DNA from: SIG452 sp045631485
GTDB lineage: Bacteria > Bacillota > Clostridia > UMGS1840
Reading direction: 5' to 3'
DNA length: 59,984 bases
Assembly: GCA_045631485.1 (NCBI GenBank)
Contig: JAZQUU010000030.1
Location: 1-59,984 of the forward strand
Translations under genes and position numbers: made by a program
Shown: positions 32,821-41,851 of the stretch, one piece after another
Numbering within the stretch: position 1 is the stretch's first letter
Layout: each line of letters opens with the position of its first letter
Notes under the pieces: generated by a model
The model's input: the letters and a program-made list of their open reading frames with translations, nothing else
What the model was told of the DNA's origin: nothing
Databases searched by the model: none

Positions 32821-35052
32821 TTATTTTACAATTGTTACTTCGCCGTTTTGGTAATCCGCAGTAAAGGTTTCGCCGGCAAGCAGTTCACCGGCAATGAAAA
32901 GGTCGGCGATTTTGTCTTCCACTTCACGCTCGATTAAGCGGCGTAAGGGTCTTGCTCCGAACTTTTCATCAAAGCCGTTTTCGATAAGATATTCCACTAA
33001 ACTATCGGTAAAGGAAACATAAAGCTTTTTATCACGAAGATTTTTCTCAATATCCGAGAGCATAATGTGGGTAATTTTGCGGAGTTCTTCTTTGCCCAAG
33101 GGGTCAAACACCACGATTTTATCCACACGGTTTAAAAATTCGGGACGGAAAAATTCACGAAGCGCTTTATTCACCTTATCCTTTGCTTTTCCGTCATTTC
33201 CGCCGGAGAAACCTAAGGACGCGGCTTTATAGTCACTGCCTGCATTGGTGGTCATAATGATGATGGCATTATAGAATCGCACGGTTTTGCCGTGACTGTC
33301 GGTTAAGATACCGTCATCCAAAATCTGAAGTAACAGGTTGAACACATCGGGATGTGCTTTTTCGATTTCGTCGAAGAGGATAATGGAATAGGGTTTCTTT
33401 CTGATTTTTTCGGTGAGAAGCCCTGCATCATCATAGCCAACATATCCCGGAGGGGAACCAATCAGCTTAGATGCAGTGTGTTTTTCCATATATTCACTCA
33501 TATCAAAACGAATGATGCTTTCCTCTGAGCCAAAAAGCTCATAAGCGAGGGTTTTTACAAGCTCGGTTTTCCCAACGCCGGTGGGACCTGCAAAGATAAA
33601 GGAAGTGGGCTTTCTTTTGGAGGAAAGTCCCGCTCTGCCACGGCGAACTGCGGCGGCAACGGCGTTTACGCCGTCCTCCTGACCTGCAATACGAAGCTTG
33701 ATTTTATCTTCTAAGTGAATCAGATTTTTTGCTTCGATACCGGTGATATTTCGCACGGGAATACGGGTGATATTTTCAATCACGGTGGCAATATCCTCGG
33801 TGGTTACGGGGCGGTATGCCCCTTTTTCCAATTCGGCAATTTTGTCTCTTAACTGACATTCTCTGATTTTATAGTCTGCCGCTTTCTGATAATCATCAAT
33901 GGAATCGTTTTCCACGGATGCTTCTTTTAATTCCACAATGGATCTGAGTTCTGCACGCAGTTTTTCCAATTCTACCAAAGAATCGTTGGTCACATTTTTC
34001 ACCGCACCGCTTTCGTCCATCAAGTCGATTGCTTTATCGGGCAGCTTTCTGTCAAAAATGTAGCGGTCTGCCATCACGGCGGCGGTTTCGATAGCTTCAT
34101 CCGAATAGGTTACCTTGTGATAATCTTCGTAGTAGCCACGGATTCCTTTTAAGATTTCAATGGTTTCATAAACATCGGGTTCTTCCACCATTACCGTTGC
34201 GAAACGGCGTTCTAAGGCAGAATCCTTTTCGATATGCTTTCTGTATTCTTCGGGAGTGGTGGCACCAATCATCCGAAGCTGACCTTTTGCCAGATAGGGT
34301 TTTAAGATGTTTGCCGCATTCATGGCACCGTTGGCATCGCCTGCCGCCACGATGTTGTGAATTTCGTCAATCACCAAAATGACGTTGCCACGCTCGATTG
34401 CATCGTTCACTACCGCTTTTAAGCGTTGCTCAAACTGACCCCGAAATTGGGTGCCTGCAATCATTCCCGCAAAGTCCACTAAGAAAATCTGAGCATTTAA
34501 TAATTTGTGAGGCACTTCTCCGTTCACAATTTTTAAGGCAAGCCCTTCCGCAATTGCCGTTTTCCCAACACCGGGTTCCCCTAAGAGAACGGGATTATTT
34601 TTGGTGCGGCGGTTCAGGATGTGAATCACACGGTTAATTTCGGCATTTCTTCCGATGACCGCATCGATTTCACCTAATTTTGCCTTATCATTTAAGTTGG
34701 TGCCGTAGGACTCCAGGGGAGTTTTCTTCTTTTGTTTTTGTTTTTTGTTTTTCTGTTTGATGCCGATATCCTCGGGAGTGATTTCTGCCCCCTCGGGCAT
34801 TTCATCCATGGGCATCATCATCATATTGTCGCCAAACATAGCGCCTTGTTCCATCATTTCGGTGAGTTCTTCATTCATATTCATAAAGTCCTCTTCGTTG
34901 ATGCCAAACTGGGAAAGCATTTTATCAAAGGGTTTGATGCCAAGCTCTTTGGCACAGCCAAAGCATAGCCCCTCGGAAACTTCTTTGCCGTTCTCCATCT
35001 TGGTGATGAACACAACTGCCATATTTTTCTTACATTTTGAGCATAATACCAT
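32821..35052 (-). CDS. clpE: ClpE-like AAA+ ATPase (Clp/Hsp100)
   Basis: 743 residues. Class I Hsp100 unfoldase that feeds ClpP. Domains: N-terminal zinc finger (Cys4, Cys7, Cys30, Cys33) as in ClpE and McsA, a short acidic/Met-rich linker and KKQKQKKK, AAA-1 with GEPGVGKTAIAEGLA and ILVIDEIHNI, a middle UVR-like coiled coil (DYQKAADYKIRECQLRDKI), AAA-2 with GPTGVGKTELVKTLA and IILFDEIEKAHPD, and a C-terminal D2-small domain. It lacks the ClpC N-domain repeats. The start ATG has AGAGG upstream. No CtsR-type operator was recognised. yrzB lies 59 bp upstream on the same strand, so they may be cotranscribed. Confidence 0.88.
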   Translation of the reverse strand: MVLCSKCKKNMAVVFITKMENGKEVSEGLCFGCAKELGIKPFDKMLSQFGINEEDFMNMNEELTEMMEQGAMFGDNMMMMPMDEMPEGAEITPEDIGIKQKNKKQKQKKKTPLESYGTNLNDKAKLGEIDAVIGRNAEINRVIHILNRRTKNNPVLLGEPGVGKTAIAEGLALKIVNGEVPHKLLNAQIFLVDFAGMIAGTQFRGQFEQRLKAVVNDAIERGNVILVIDEIHNIVAAGDANGAMNAANILKPYLAKGQLRMIGATTPEEYRKHIEKDSALERRFATVMVEEPDVYETIEILKGIRGYYEDYHKVTYSDEAIETAAVMADRYIFDRKLPDKAIDLMDESGAVKNVTNDSLVELEKLRAELRSIVELKEASVENDSIDDYQKAADYKIRECQLRDKIAELEKGAYRPVTTEDIATVIENITRIPVRNITGIEAKNLIHLEDKIKLRIAGQEDGVNAVAAAVRRGRAGLSSKRKPTSFIFAGPTGVGKTELVKTLAYELFGSEESIIRFDMSEYMEKHTASKLIGSPPGYVGYDDAGLLTEKIRKKPYSIILFDEIEKAHPDVFNLLLQILDDGILTDSHGKTVRFYNAIIIMTTNAGSDYKAASLGFSGGNDGKAKDKVNKALREFFRPEFLNRVDKIVVFDPLGKEELRKITHIMLSDIEKNLRDKKLYVSFTDSLVEYLIENGFDEKFGARPLRRLIEREVEDKIADLFIAGELLAGETFTADYQNGEVTIVK

Positions 35053-35111
35053 TTACATAGCCTCTTTTAATTTTGAAATTTGCGAAAAAGACTAACATTT
35101 TTTGGGAAAAA

Positions 35112-35429
35112 TTAGTCTAATAATTCGTCTTCACGGCGAATCAGTTCACGGAACGCCGCTTCTTCTTCGGTGGGGTCTTCGATTTCGATGAATGCATTAC
35201 CGTCTTCGGTCACTTTTAACATTACCACATCAACTTCGTCGGGTTCTTCTGCGGTTAACACGGGGGTGAAACCGCCGTAAACATTGTCATTGAATTCAAA
35301 TAAGTCAATGAGTTCGTAATCTTCGGCGTTGCCGTCTTCATCGTATAAGGTTACAATCTGTTCGATGGTTTCTTCTTCGGAAGTTGCCATAATTTCTTCC
35401 TGTTCTTCGAATTTCTTATTGTCTGCCAT
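35112..35429 (-). CDS. DUF1292 family protein (YrzB-like)
   Basis: 105 residues, strongly acidic. Matches the DUF1292/YrzB family by the IVTLYDEDGNAEDYELIDLFEFNDNVY-type region (given here in part) and DVVMLKVTEDGNAFIEIED. Molecular role unknown; the gene is conserved next to ruvX and ireB in Bacillota. The ATG at 35429 has AAGGAGG 8 bp upstream. It follows ruvX by 88 bp on the minus strand. An acidic N-terminal extension rich in Glu precedes the conserved part. Confidence 0.85.
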   Translation of the reverse strand: MADNKKFEEQEEIMATSEEETIEQIVTLYDEDGNAEDYELIDLFEFNDNVYGGFTPVLTAEEPDEVDVVMLKVTEDGNAFIEIEDPTEEEAAFRELIRREDELLD

Positions 35430-35517
35430 AGTAAAGTCCTCCTTAATTTTTGACTCTTTTTCATTTGGATTGTTCCAAAAATATAAAAATGAAATTTATA
35501 ATCTGTTTTGTTATTTT

Positions 35518-35937
35518 TTAGCCTTGGGGATGGCTTTCCATGTATCCCTGCAGAATGATTGCCGCAGAGAGCATATCTTTTTTGCCTTCTTTTTTCTTTA
35601 CATTCATTCCGATTAACGCCCGCTGTGCCACAATGGTGGTCATTCTCTCATCATAGTAATCAATGGGAATCTGGGGGAAATCTTCGGATAGCTTTTTGGC
35701 AAAGGCACGGGTTTTTTCCACCCTGGGACCTTCCGAGCCGTCCATATTTTTGGGAAGCCCCAACACGAATTTTTTGATTTGGTACTCCTCAACATATTTC
35801 ACCAGCTGACGAAGAGCATCTCTGTCTCCGTTTACGGTGATATAACCGATGGGTTGTGCGGTGATGCCAAGTAGGTCCGACACGGCAAGACCGATTCTGC
35901 GGTCTCCGTAATCAATGGCTAAAGTTCTCGGATACAT
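35518..35937 (-). CDS. ruvX: Putative pre-16S rRNA nuclease / Holliday junction resolvase-like YqgF
   Basis: 139 residues, usual length. RNase H-fold protein implicated in 16S rRNA 5' maturation. Seen: RTLAIDYGDRRIGLAVSD with the first Asp, FVLGLPKNMDGSEGPR, YYDERMTT with Glu, and a C-terminal KKDMLSAAIILQGYM with Asp. ATG at 35937 with GGAGG 6 bp upstream. First gene of the ruvX-yrzB-clpE-like minus-strand unit; a B repeat lies directly upstream, so the promoter is close to or within the repeat. Confidence 0.93.
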   Translation of the reverse strand: MYPRTLAIDYGDRRIGLAVSDLLGITAQPIGYITVNGDRDALRQLVKYVEEYQIKKFVLGLPKNMDGSEGPRVEKTRAFAKKLSEDFPQIPIDYYDERMTTIVAQRALIGMNVKKKEGKKDMLSAAIILQGYMESHPQG

Positions 35938-35956
35938 AATGCCTCCATAGGGGGTG

Positions 35957-36062
35957 AGTAATGAAGAATGAAGAATTGCGGTGGCAGGCAAAGCCTGCAT
36001 TGTAGGGAAAGAATAAATAATAAATAATAAAGAATAAAAATGGTGGCACTCTACGAGTGCAT
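35957..36062. repeat. Two broken B elements
   Basis: 35957-36005 has an AT-rich arm and GGTGGCAGGC-AAA-GCCTGC. 36008-36062 has an arm of AATAAATAATAAATAATAAAG type and GGTGGCACTC-TAC-GAGTGC. Each lacks its second half; C and A sequences follow. Confidence 0.65.
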
Positions 36063-36063
36063 G

Positions 36064-36120
36064 GTAGGGAACGGATTCATCCGTTCCGTTATTTTAGGAA
36101 TGCATAAATGCATTCCCTAC
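36064..36120. repeat. Family C element
   Basis: GTAGGGAACGGAT-TCA-TCCGTTCC, short spacer, GGAATGCAT-AA-ATGCATTCCCTAC. The same two hairpins in reverse order occur at 48.98-49.04 kb and 50818-50883. Confidence 0.8.
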
Positions 36121-36121
36121 A

Positions 36122-36360
36122 CAGTAAGGTGAGAATAAATCCACCGAATCCGCATTGTTGGAGCAAGTATTTGTTTGGTTCTCCGCTATCTAAGGTGCAG
36201 GAAAATGACTGAGAATGAATCAACTGAATCCGCTTCGTTGGGGTGAGCGTGTGTTTGGTTTTGTGTTATCTAAGGTGCAGGAAAAGGGCGCAGAACGGAC
36301 AAACTGAGCCCGCAGGGGTTACCCGAAGGCGTACACAGGTACGCCGAGAGGTGAAGTTTG
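36122..36360 (-). repeat. Degenerate tandem of A-type repeats, reversed
   Basis: Three A-type tails in the minus orientation. The phrase TAAGGTG(C)AGGAAAA occurs at about 36212 and 36271. The last copy keeps the GGCGTAC-ACAG-GTACGCC hairpin and AACCCCTGCGGGCTC on the minus strand. It lies between ruvX and the Dabb gene and runs the same way as the upstream-lying minus-strand Dabb gene. Confidence 0.6.
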
Positions 36361-36423
36361 TTCGTAACAAAAAAGCAATTACAATTCAAAATTGTTGCAA
36401 ACAATTTTCACTTTGAAAAATGA

Positions 36424-36475
36424 CACCTCATCCGTCAAAACCTATGGTTTTGCCACCTTCCCCTCGAGGGGAAGG
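36424..36475 (+). repeat. Family D right end, solo
   Basis: CACCTCATCCGTCAAAACC-TAT-GGTTTTG, then CCTTCCCCTCGAGGGGAAGGC. It is flanked by an imperfect inverted repeat AAAAAAGCAATTAC / ATATTGCTTTTTT (36368 and 36482). Confidence 0.65.
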
Positions 36476-36526
36476 CTATAAAAAATATTGCTTTTTTGTG
36501 GTCTGCGTTCTTTTACAAGCCGCCTG

Positions 36527-36829
36527 TTACACTTCGTAGTCGCACAGAACCCGACTTTCCGCAATCGCTCTGATATAATCCTTACAAGCCACGTGCAGAG
36601 GATGGTCCTGATAAGCATTCAAGCTGTCCCAATCCGGAAATTCGGAATAGAGGCAAATATCATAAGCCGCATCGCTTTTGTTTTGGTCAATGCCCACTTC
36701 GCAGGTGAGAAGACCGGGGATTTTGCCGTTTAAGTTTTCCAGCATTTCTTTCATTTTGAGCATCATCTGGGCTTTGGATTCGCCGTTTACTTCGTCTTTA
36801 ATGTTCCAGAATACAATGTGTTTTACCAT
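36527..36829 (-). CDS. Dabb (stress-responsive alpha/beta barrel) domain protein
   Basis: 100 residues, single dimeric ferredoxin-like domain. Matches the Dabb family: MVKHIVFWNIKDEV start, the EVGIDQNKSDAAYDICLYSEF strand-loop, LNAYQDHPLHVACKDYI with the conserved HP/H pair, and a short end. Biochemical role unknown in bacteria; plant members respond to salt. GGAGAAAAAATT precedes the ATG at 36829. It lies 53 bp downstream of the CapD-like gene on the same strand, so cotranscription is likely. Confidence 0.85.
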   Translation of the reverse strand: MVKHIVFWNIKDEVNGESKAQMMLKMKEMLENLNGKIPGLLTCEVGIDQNKSDAAYDICLYSEFPDWDSLNAYQDHPLHVACKDYIRAIAESRVLCDYEV

Positions 36830-36881
36830 AATTTTTTCTCCGTAGTTTGCCTTGGTTGGTGGGTTGCTTCTGCTTATTTTT

Positions 36882-38741
36882 TTACTTTACTTTTTCTTCG
36901 TCCAGGTCGGGTGTGTAGGTATCCACCATAGCGGCAACCGCCTTTTTCACCCCGTCGGGATTGGTATCGTAAAGCACTTCTTTTAAGGTTTCCAGCTGTT
37001 TGGTCAGCTGTTCATATTCACAGGCAATGGGTTGCCCGATGAAAATCTTGTTGTGAGAGGTGTTGGTTAAGCCTTCCTCTGCCATCAAAAGCTCTTCGTA
37101 AAGCTTTTCGCCGGGACGAAGACCCGACACCTTGATTTCAATATCCTTGCCCGGAATGTAGCCGGAAAGACGAATCAGTTTTTCCGCCAGATCGTAAATC
37201 TTAACGGGACGCCCCATATCCAGCACAAAGATTTCGCCGCCGGTGGCAAAGCTTGCCGCCTGAAGCACCAACTGTGCCGCTTCGGGAATGGTCATAAAAT
37301 AACGGGTGATGTCTTTATGGGTCACGGTAACAGGTCCGCCACGCTGAATCTGACGCTTAAAGAGCGGAATTACCGAACCGTTGGAGCCAAGCACATTGCC
37401 GAATCGAACTGCCACAAAGTCTGTTTCCGAGATGGCCTGAATGGACTGAGTAATCATTTCGCAGATACGCTTGGTGGCACCCATAATGTTGGTGGGATTT
37501 ACTGCTTTGTCGGTGGAAATGAGCACAAATTTTTCCACCTGATATTTATGTGCGGTCAAAGCGGTGTTGTAGGTACCGAACACATTATTTTTGATTGCTT
37601 CCTGAGGACTTTTTTCCATCAGAGGCACGTGTTTATGTGCCGCCGCATGGAACACCAGCTGAGGACGGTAGTAATCAAACAATTCGTCCAGACGCTTTTG
37701 GTCACGAACGGATGCAATAATCACTTCCAAGGGAAGCTCGGGATACTGATAACGAAGCTCCTGCTGCAAATCGTAAGCATTGTTTTCGTAGCAGTCCACC
37801 ACCACAAGCTTGCCGGGTTTGTATTTGGCAATCTGACGGCACAACTCCGAACCGATGGAGCCGCCGCCCCCGGTTACCAACACGGTTTTTCCTGCAATCT
37901 GAGTGGTTAAGCTCTGATTGTCCAACCGAATGGGGTCACGTTCCAAAAGGTCTTCGATTTCCACGTCACGGACAGCTTCGGTGGAAACGGATTTTTTATC
38001 TGAAATGGATTGCTCAATACCGGGAAGAATTTTAATTTTGCAGGTGGTTTCGCTGCAAACGGCAAGAATTTCCTGCAAGGCGGTTTGGCTCAGAGACGGA
38101 ATGGCAACAATAATGGTTTCCGCATTCTGCTCTTGTGCCACCCGGGGAATATCCCTGCAGAATCCGAGCACACGGAAGCCGTGAATGGAGCGTCCCACTT
38201 TTTCGGGGTTATCGTCAATAATTCCCACGATGTTATACAGATGGCTCTGATGGCGGAAAATATCTTCAATGAGAAGCTTTGCCGCAGAACCGCCGCCCAC
38301 AATCAAGGTGTTGGCGCCGTTTTGGTTTTTGGTTCTCCGTTTTGCGGAGGATAAAACCATTCGCATTCCTACACGGGTTATTACGATTAACACGGCAGCC
38401 AAAAAGCTGAAAATCAAGATGATTTTGTGAGAAAGAAACTGTTTCGGGAAGATAACACGCAACAGAAAAACGGGAATGGTACCCAGTTCGAAATAGCCAA
38501 GGGTTCTGCCGTATTCTCTTAAACTGCTGTATTTCCACAAGGTGTTGTAGCATTTGCTGATGACAAGCGAAATGCAGGAAAACAAAGCGGTTGCAATAAC
38601 TGTGTTAAAGGCCTGATCCACAATTTCTGCGGGAATGGCATCGTCAAACCGCATCAAGATAAAGACTACATACGCCAGAGTGATGCAAACATAGTCAATC
38701 AATATCAATCCGTATTTTTTAAATTTTCTCAAAAAGTCCAT
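36882..38741 (-). CDS. Nucleotide-sugar 4,6-dehydratase of the CapD/FlaA1 membrane family
   Basis: 619 residues. Makes a modified UDP-sugar for capsule or glycan synthesis. Domains: four hydrophobic helices (residues ~10-130), a CoA-binding-like Rossmann region with LIVGGGSAAKLLIEDI, then an NAD-dependent SDR domain with TGGGGSIGSELCRQI, HAAAHKHVPLMEKSP, STDKAVNPTNIMGATKR and RFGNVLGSNGSVIPLFK, ending with GLRPGEKLYEELL. The layout matches PglF/WbpM/CapD. AAGGAGC lies upstream of the ATG at 38741. It is divergent from the Wzz/kinase operon, about 300 bp away, which fits a shared capsule locus. Confidence 0.92.
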   Translation of the reverse strand: MDFLRKFKKYGLILIDYVCITLAYVVFILMRFDDAIPAEIVDQAFNTVIATALFSCISLVISKCYNTLWKYSSLREYGRTLGYFELGTIPVFLLRVIFPKQFLSHKIILIFSFLAAVLIVITRVGMRMVLSSAKRRTKNQNGANTLIVGGGSAAKLLIEDIFRHQSHLYNIVGIIDDNPEKVGRSIHGFRVLGFCRDIPRVAQEQNAETIIVAIPSLSQTALQEILAVCSETTCKIKILPGIEQSISDKKSVSTEAVRDVEIEDLLERDPIRLDNQSLTTQIAGKTVLVTGGGGSIGSELCRQIAKYKPGKLVVVDCYENNAYDLQQELRYQYPELPLEVIIASVRDQKRLDELFDYYRPQLVFHAAAHKHVPLMEKSPQEAIKNNVFGTYNTALTAHKYQVEKFVLISTDKAVNPTNIMGATKRICEMITQSIQAISETDFVAVRFGNVLGSNGSVIPLFKRQIQRGGPVTVTHKDITRYFMTIPEAAQLVLQAASFATGGEIFVLDMGRPVKIYDLAEKLIRLSGYIPGKDIEIKVSGLRPGEKLYEELLMAEEGLTNTSHNKIFIGQPIACEYEQLTKQLETLKEVLYDTNPDGVKKAVAAMVDTYTPDLDEEKVK

Positions 38742-38960
38742 CGGATAAGCTCCTTATTTCACAAGGTTATTCGCGGTGGGATAAATGTACACGATACTAT
38801 CTTAAATCTATCATACTATAAAATCAAGAGAAAGTCAAGGAAAAACTCACATTTCTCCCCAAAAAACCTATCTGTTTTTACGGGAATCGGAAGATGTGCA
38901 CAACAAATCGAAATCCAACCGAAAAACAAGGAAAAATCCCTTGAAAAATCAAGAAATCGG

Positions 38961-38989
38961 TTGACATTCGGAAAAAATTGTGTTAGAAT
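38961..38989 (+). promoter_or_regulatory. Promoter of the capsule-control operon
   Basis: TTGACA (38961-38966), 17 bp, TAGAAT (38984-38989). The remaining part of the 300-bp divergent gap (38742-38960) shows no other recognised site. Confidence 0.72.
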
Positions 38990-39039
38990 GTATGCGGAAT
39001 ATTATTTTTTGGAATATATCAGGAAAGGAAATCATCTGT

Positions 39040-39825
39040 ATGGAACGGAATTTTACCGTCAATGACATTATTACAATACTGTTAAAACGCTTGTGGTTGA
39101 TTGTGACCATGGCGTTAATCGGAGGCATTATTGCCTTCTCATATTCTCAATATGTGTTGCCGAAAAAATACACGGCTAAGGTTGCTCTTTATGTGTATAA
39201 CGAAAAGGACGGGCAACCCAATCAGGCACTCAATACCAGTGACTTTGCTCTTTCTGCAAAACTGGTAAACACCTATATGGTTATCTTAAAGAGTGACACC
39301 GTTCTGGATTTGGTTTCCACCAAAATCAGCCGTTTGGGCGTGAACTACACCGCCAACGAGTTAAGAGGAATGATTTCTTCCGAGGTTTTGGAAGAAACCG
39401 AAGTATTTGAGGTTGCGGTTTCCTGCACCAATGCAGAGCACTCCAAGGTAATTGCAGATGCAATCGAGCAGGTTGCTCCCGCAGAAATTATCCGTGTGGT
39501 TCGTGCCGGTGCGGTGGAAACGGTGGATAAAGCCGTGCTTCCCACCAAGCCAAGCTCCCCCAATGTTTCTCAGAACACCATCATCGGTATTGTAATCGGT
39601 CTGGTGCTTGCCTGCGGTATGGCATTTGTGTTTGAACTTATGAACACCTCCGTAAAATCCAAGGAAGAACTTGCAGAGCAGTATAAGCTTCCCGTTTTGA
39701 CTGTTATCCCCAACCTGCATCACGAAAGTTCTCATAGTCGCTACGGCGGAAAGTATTACAACTATAACTATAATTACAGTTACAGCTACGGCTCCGAACA
39801 TCCGGACGAGCAAGCCAATCAGTAA
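39040..39825 (+). CDS. Wzz-type capsular polysaccharide chain-length / kinase adaptor protein
   Basis: 261 residues. Membrane adaptor (CpsC/YwqC/CapA type) that activates the partner tyrosine kinase and regulates polysaccharide length. Two transmembrane helices, LLKRLWLIVTMALIGGIIAF near residue 15-40 and IIGIVIGLVLACGMAFVFEL near residue 190, flank an extracellular domain. PTKPSSPN just before the second helix is the usual Pro-rich motif. The cytoplasmic tail ends in an unusual Tyr/Asn cluster (KYYNYNYNYSYSYG). ATG at 39040 has GGAAAGGAA 10 bp upstream. The kinase gene starts 14 bp after it. Confidence 0.9.
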   Translation: MERNFTVNDIITILLKRLWLIVTMALIGGIIAFSYSQYVLPKKYTAKVALYVYNEKDGQPNQALNTSDFALSAKLVNTYMVILKSDTVLDLVSTKISRLGVNYTANELRGMISSEVLEETEVFEVAVSCTNAEHSKVIADAIEQVAPAEIIRVVRAGAVETVDKAVLPTKPSSPNVSQNTIIGIVIGLVLACGMAFVFELMNTSVKSKEELAEQYKLPVLTVIPNLHHESSHSRYGGKYYNYNYNYSYSYGSEHPDEQANQ

Positions 39826-39839
39826 GGAGGGAACTTGGC

Positions 39840-40751
39840 ATGAAAAAATTAAATAATCACACCTTCGGTTCCCTGTTCCGTTCCCGTCAGCAGGAACGTC
39901 CCCGTTCCCAGCGTTCCACGCACCTGATTGATGATAAATCTAATTTTACCATCCGTGAGGCATATAAAATCGGCAGAACCAACATTCGTTTTGCTCTGCC
40001 CGAGGAGGAAAGCAGCGTTATCATCGTTACCAGCTCCTGGCCGATGGAAGGGAAAACCACCAACTGCATTAACTTAGCAATTGCCTTTGCGCAGACCGGT
40101 GAAAAAACCCTGCTGATTGACTGTGACTTAAGAAAACCCCGTGTTGCAAAAGTATTTGGAATCACCTCCAAAATGGGCTTATCCAACACCCTTCGTAATT
40201 TCTGCAAGGTGAGTGAAGCAATTCATTCCACCCAGTATGAGAATCTGGATGTGATGCCTTCCGGCCACATCCCCCCCAACCCTGCGGAATTGTTGTCCTC
40301 CAAGGAAATGCAGGATATGTTAACCGAACTGAAAAAAGAATATCGCTACATTTTAATTGATACCCCTCCCGTAAACCTGTTGGCAGACGCTTTGCTTCTG
40401 GCAAGCTCTGCATCCGGCACCGTTATGGTTGCCCGTCAGGGTGTAACCGACCACAAGTCCTTGCAGGAAGCGTTGGACAAGCTGAAATTCTCCGGTGCAA
40501 AAGTGCTTGGCTTCCTCTTAAATGACGCAATGGAAGACGGCGGCTCCTACTATCGTTACAATATGGGTTACGGCAGATATGGTTACTACAAACGCCGTTA
40601 CTATGGAAATTCTTATGAATATTCCAACAAAAAAGATGCCCGTGCTCAGGAAAAAGCAGATTTGTTAAAGAAAATCAAAGAGAACAACGGTGCAGGCGAA
40701 AAAATTGTTGTTCAGAAGAAATCTTCCAAAAAAAACAAAACCGATAAATAG
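39840..40751 (+). CDS. BY-kinase (CpsD/CapB type tyrosine autokinase)
   Basis: 303 residues. Bacterial tyrosine kinase paired with the Wzz-like adaptor to control capsule assembly. Seen: Walker A SSWPMEGKTT (Lys72), Walker A' LLIDCDLRKP (residues 91-100), Walker B ILIDTPP (171-177), and a C-terminal cluster with 11 tyrosines between residues 237 and 261, the usual autophosphorylation region. A Lys-rich tail follows. GGAGGG lies upstream of the ATG. The cognate PHP phosphatase gene follows after 41 bp, giving the complete adaptor-kinase-phosphatase set. Confidence 0.94.
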   Translation: MKKLNNHTFGSLFRSRQQERPRSQRSTHLIDDKSNFTIREAYKIGRTNIRFALPEEESSVIIVTSSWPMEGKTTNCINLAIAFAQTGEKTLLIDCDLRKPRVAKVFGITSKMGLSNTLRNFCKVSEAIHSTQYENLDVMPSGHIPPNPAELLSSKEMQDMLTELKKEYRYILIDTPPVNLLADALLLASSASGTVMVARQGVTDHKSLQEALDKLKFSGAKVLGFLLNDAMEDGGSYYRYNMGYGRYGYYKRRYYGNSYEYSNKKDARAQEKADLLKKIKENNGAGEKIVVQKKSSKKNKTDK

Positions 40752-40792
40752 CATTTCCCCTTGATGATCACAATCGGAAAGCAGGTGATGAT

Positions 40793-41575
40793 GTGCTAAA
40801 ATATATTGATGTGCATTCTCATATTCTTCACCGTCTCGATGACGGTCCCGAACATATTGAAACATCTTTAAAAATGCTGGAGGAAGAATACCGCCAGAAT
40901 GTGGAAACGGTGATTTTAACTCCTCATTTCAAGGATGCGGAACACGCCTCCATAGACGATTTCATCCGCAAACGGAACGAGCGTACCGCAGAGTTGACCC
41001 GCTATGCCAAAGAGCAGGGCGTGACAATTCCCAAGCTTCGTTTGGGGGCAGAGGTGGCATTAAACTGTGACCTTTCGGAAATTGACGGCATTGAAAAGCT
41101 ATGCATCGAAGGCACCCGCTACATTTTAATCGAAATGCCCTATTCCGCATGGTACGACTGGATGTTTGATTCCTTGTATTCTCTGGTTGCCCATTGCAAC
41201 CTGATTCCCGTGATTGCTCACATTGAGCGTTATCCCCATGTGGATCAGAAAAAGCTCAACAAGCTTGCGGGGATGGATGTGTATTTCCAAATCAACGCGG
41301 AAGCAATCTTAGATAAAAAAATGCGCAAAATCGTGACGAAAATGATTGATAAAGACGCCATTCATCTGATGGGAAGTGATTGTCACAATCAGTCGGGACG
41401 TGCGCCCAATCTGGCGGACGGATACGAGTATCTGATGAAAAAAGTGTCGGGTGAGTTTGCCCATTATCTCAATGTGAACAGTCATTTGTTATTAGATAAT
41501 GAATATATCGAAAAATACGCCAGCAACTATTATCAGGTGGAAACGAGCAGTTTCTTCCGCCGTATTTTCCGATAA
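40793..41575 (+). CDS. Tyrosine-protein phosphatase, CpsB/YwqE PHP family
   Basis: 260 residues. Metal-dependent PHP-fold phosphatase that removes phosphate from the tyrosine cluster of the kinase. Metal ligands visible: DVHSHIL with LDDGP, TPHF, GAEV, AHIERY and GSDCHN. GTG start at 40793 with AGGTGAT 4-5 bp upstream (an ATG at 40791 is out of frame). It follows the kinase gene in the same operon. The next gene (PqqD-like) begins 15 bp after its stop, so the peptide-export genes are likely to be transcribed along with it. Confidence 0.93.
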   Translation: MLKYIDVHSHILHRLDDGPEHIETSLKMLEEEYRQNVETVILTPHFKDAEHASIDDFIRKRNERTAELTRYAKEQGVTIPKLRLGAEVALNCDLSEIDGIEKLCIEGTRYILIEMPYSAWYDWMFDSLYSLVAHCNLIPVIAHIERYPHVDQKKLNKLAGMDVYFQINAEAILDKKMRKIVTKMIDKDAIHLMGSDCHNQSGRAPNLADGYEYLMKKVSGEFAHYLNVNSHLLLDNEYIEKYASNYYQVETSSFFRRIFR

Positions 41576-41590
41576 GAAAGAGGATTTTTT

Positions 41591-41848
41591 ATGAAATTAA
41601 AAGACGGCTTTATGCTAAAAGAAGTAGCAGGCAGCTACATTGTGATTCCCGTGGGTCAGGTGGACTTCACCGCAATGATCACCGTGAACGAAACCGGCGC
41701 ATTCTTATGGGAGCTTCTTGGCAATGATTGTGATATCGCTCATCTGTGCGCCAAAATGACCGCCGAATATGATATTGACGAAGCCACCGCAATGAGAGAT
41801 ATCCAAAGCTTCGTGAAAATTCTGACGGACAATAATTTAGTGGAATAA
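41591..41848 (+). CDS. PqqD-like peptide-chaperone domain protein
   Basis: 85 residues. PqqD domains bind leader peptides of ribosomally made, modified peptides and hand them to a modifying enzyme. Seen: MKLKDGFMLKEVAGSYIVIP start, AMITVNETGAFLWELL (the usual LNxTGxxIWELL core), then a helical end with VKILTDNNLVE. GAGGATTTTTT precedes the ATG. It is the first of three tightly packed genes (PqqD-like, S26-like, ABC). No radical SAM or other modifying enzyme and no obvious precursor gene is adjacent, so a role in modified-peptide production is inferred from domain and neighbours only. Confidence 0.78.
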   Translation: MKLKDGFMLKEVAGSYIVIPVGQVDFTAMITVNETGAFLWELLGNDCDIAHLCAKMTAEYDIDEATAMRDIQSFVKILTDNNLVE

Positions 41849-41851
41849 TTT

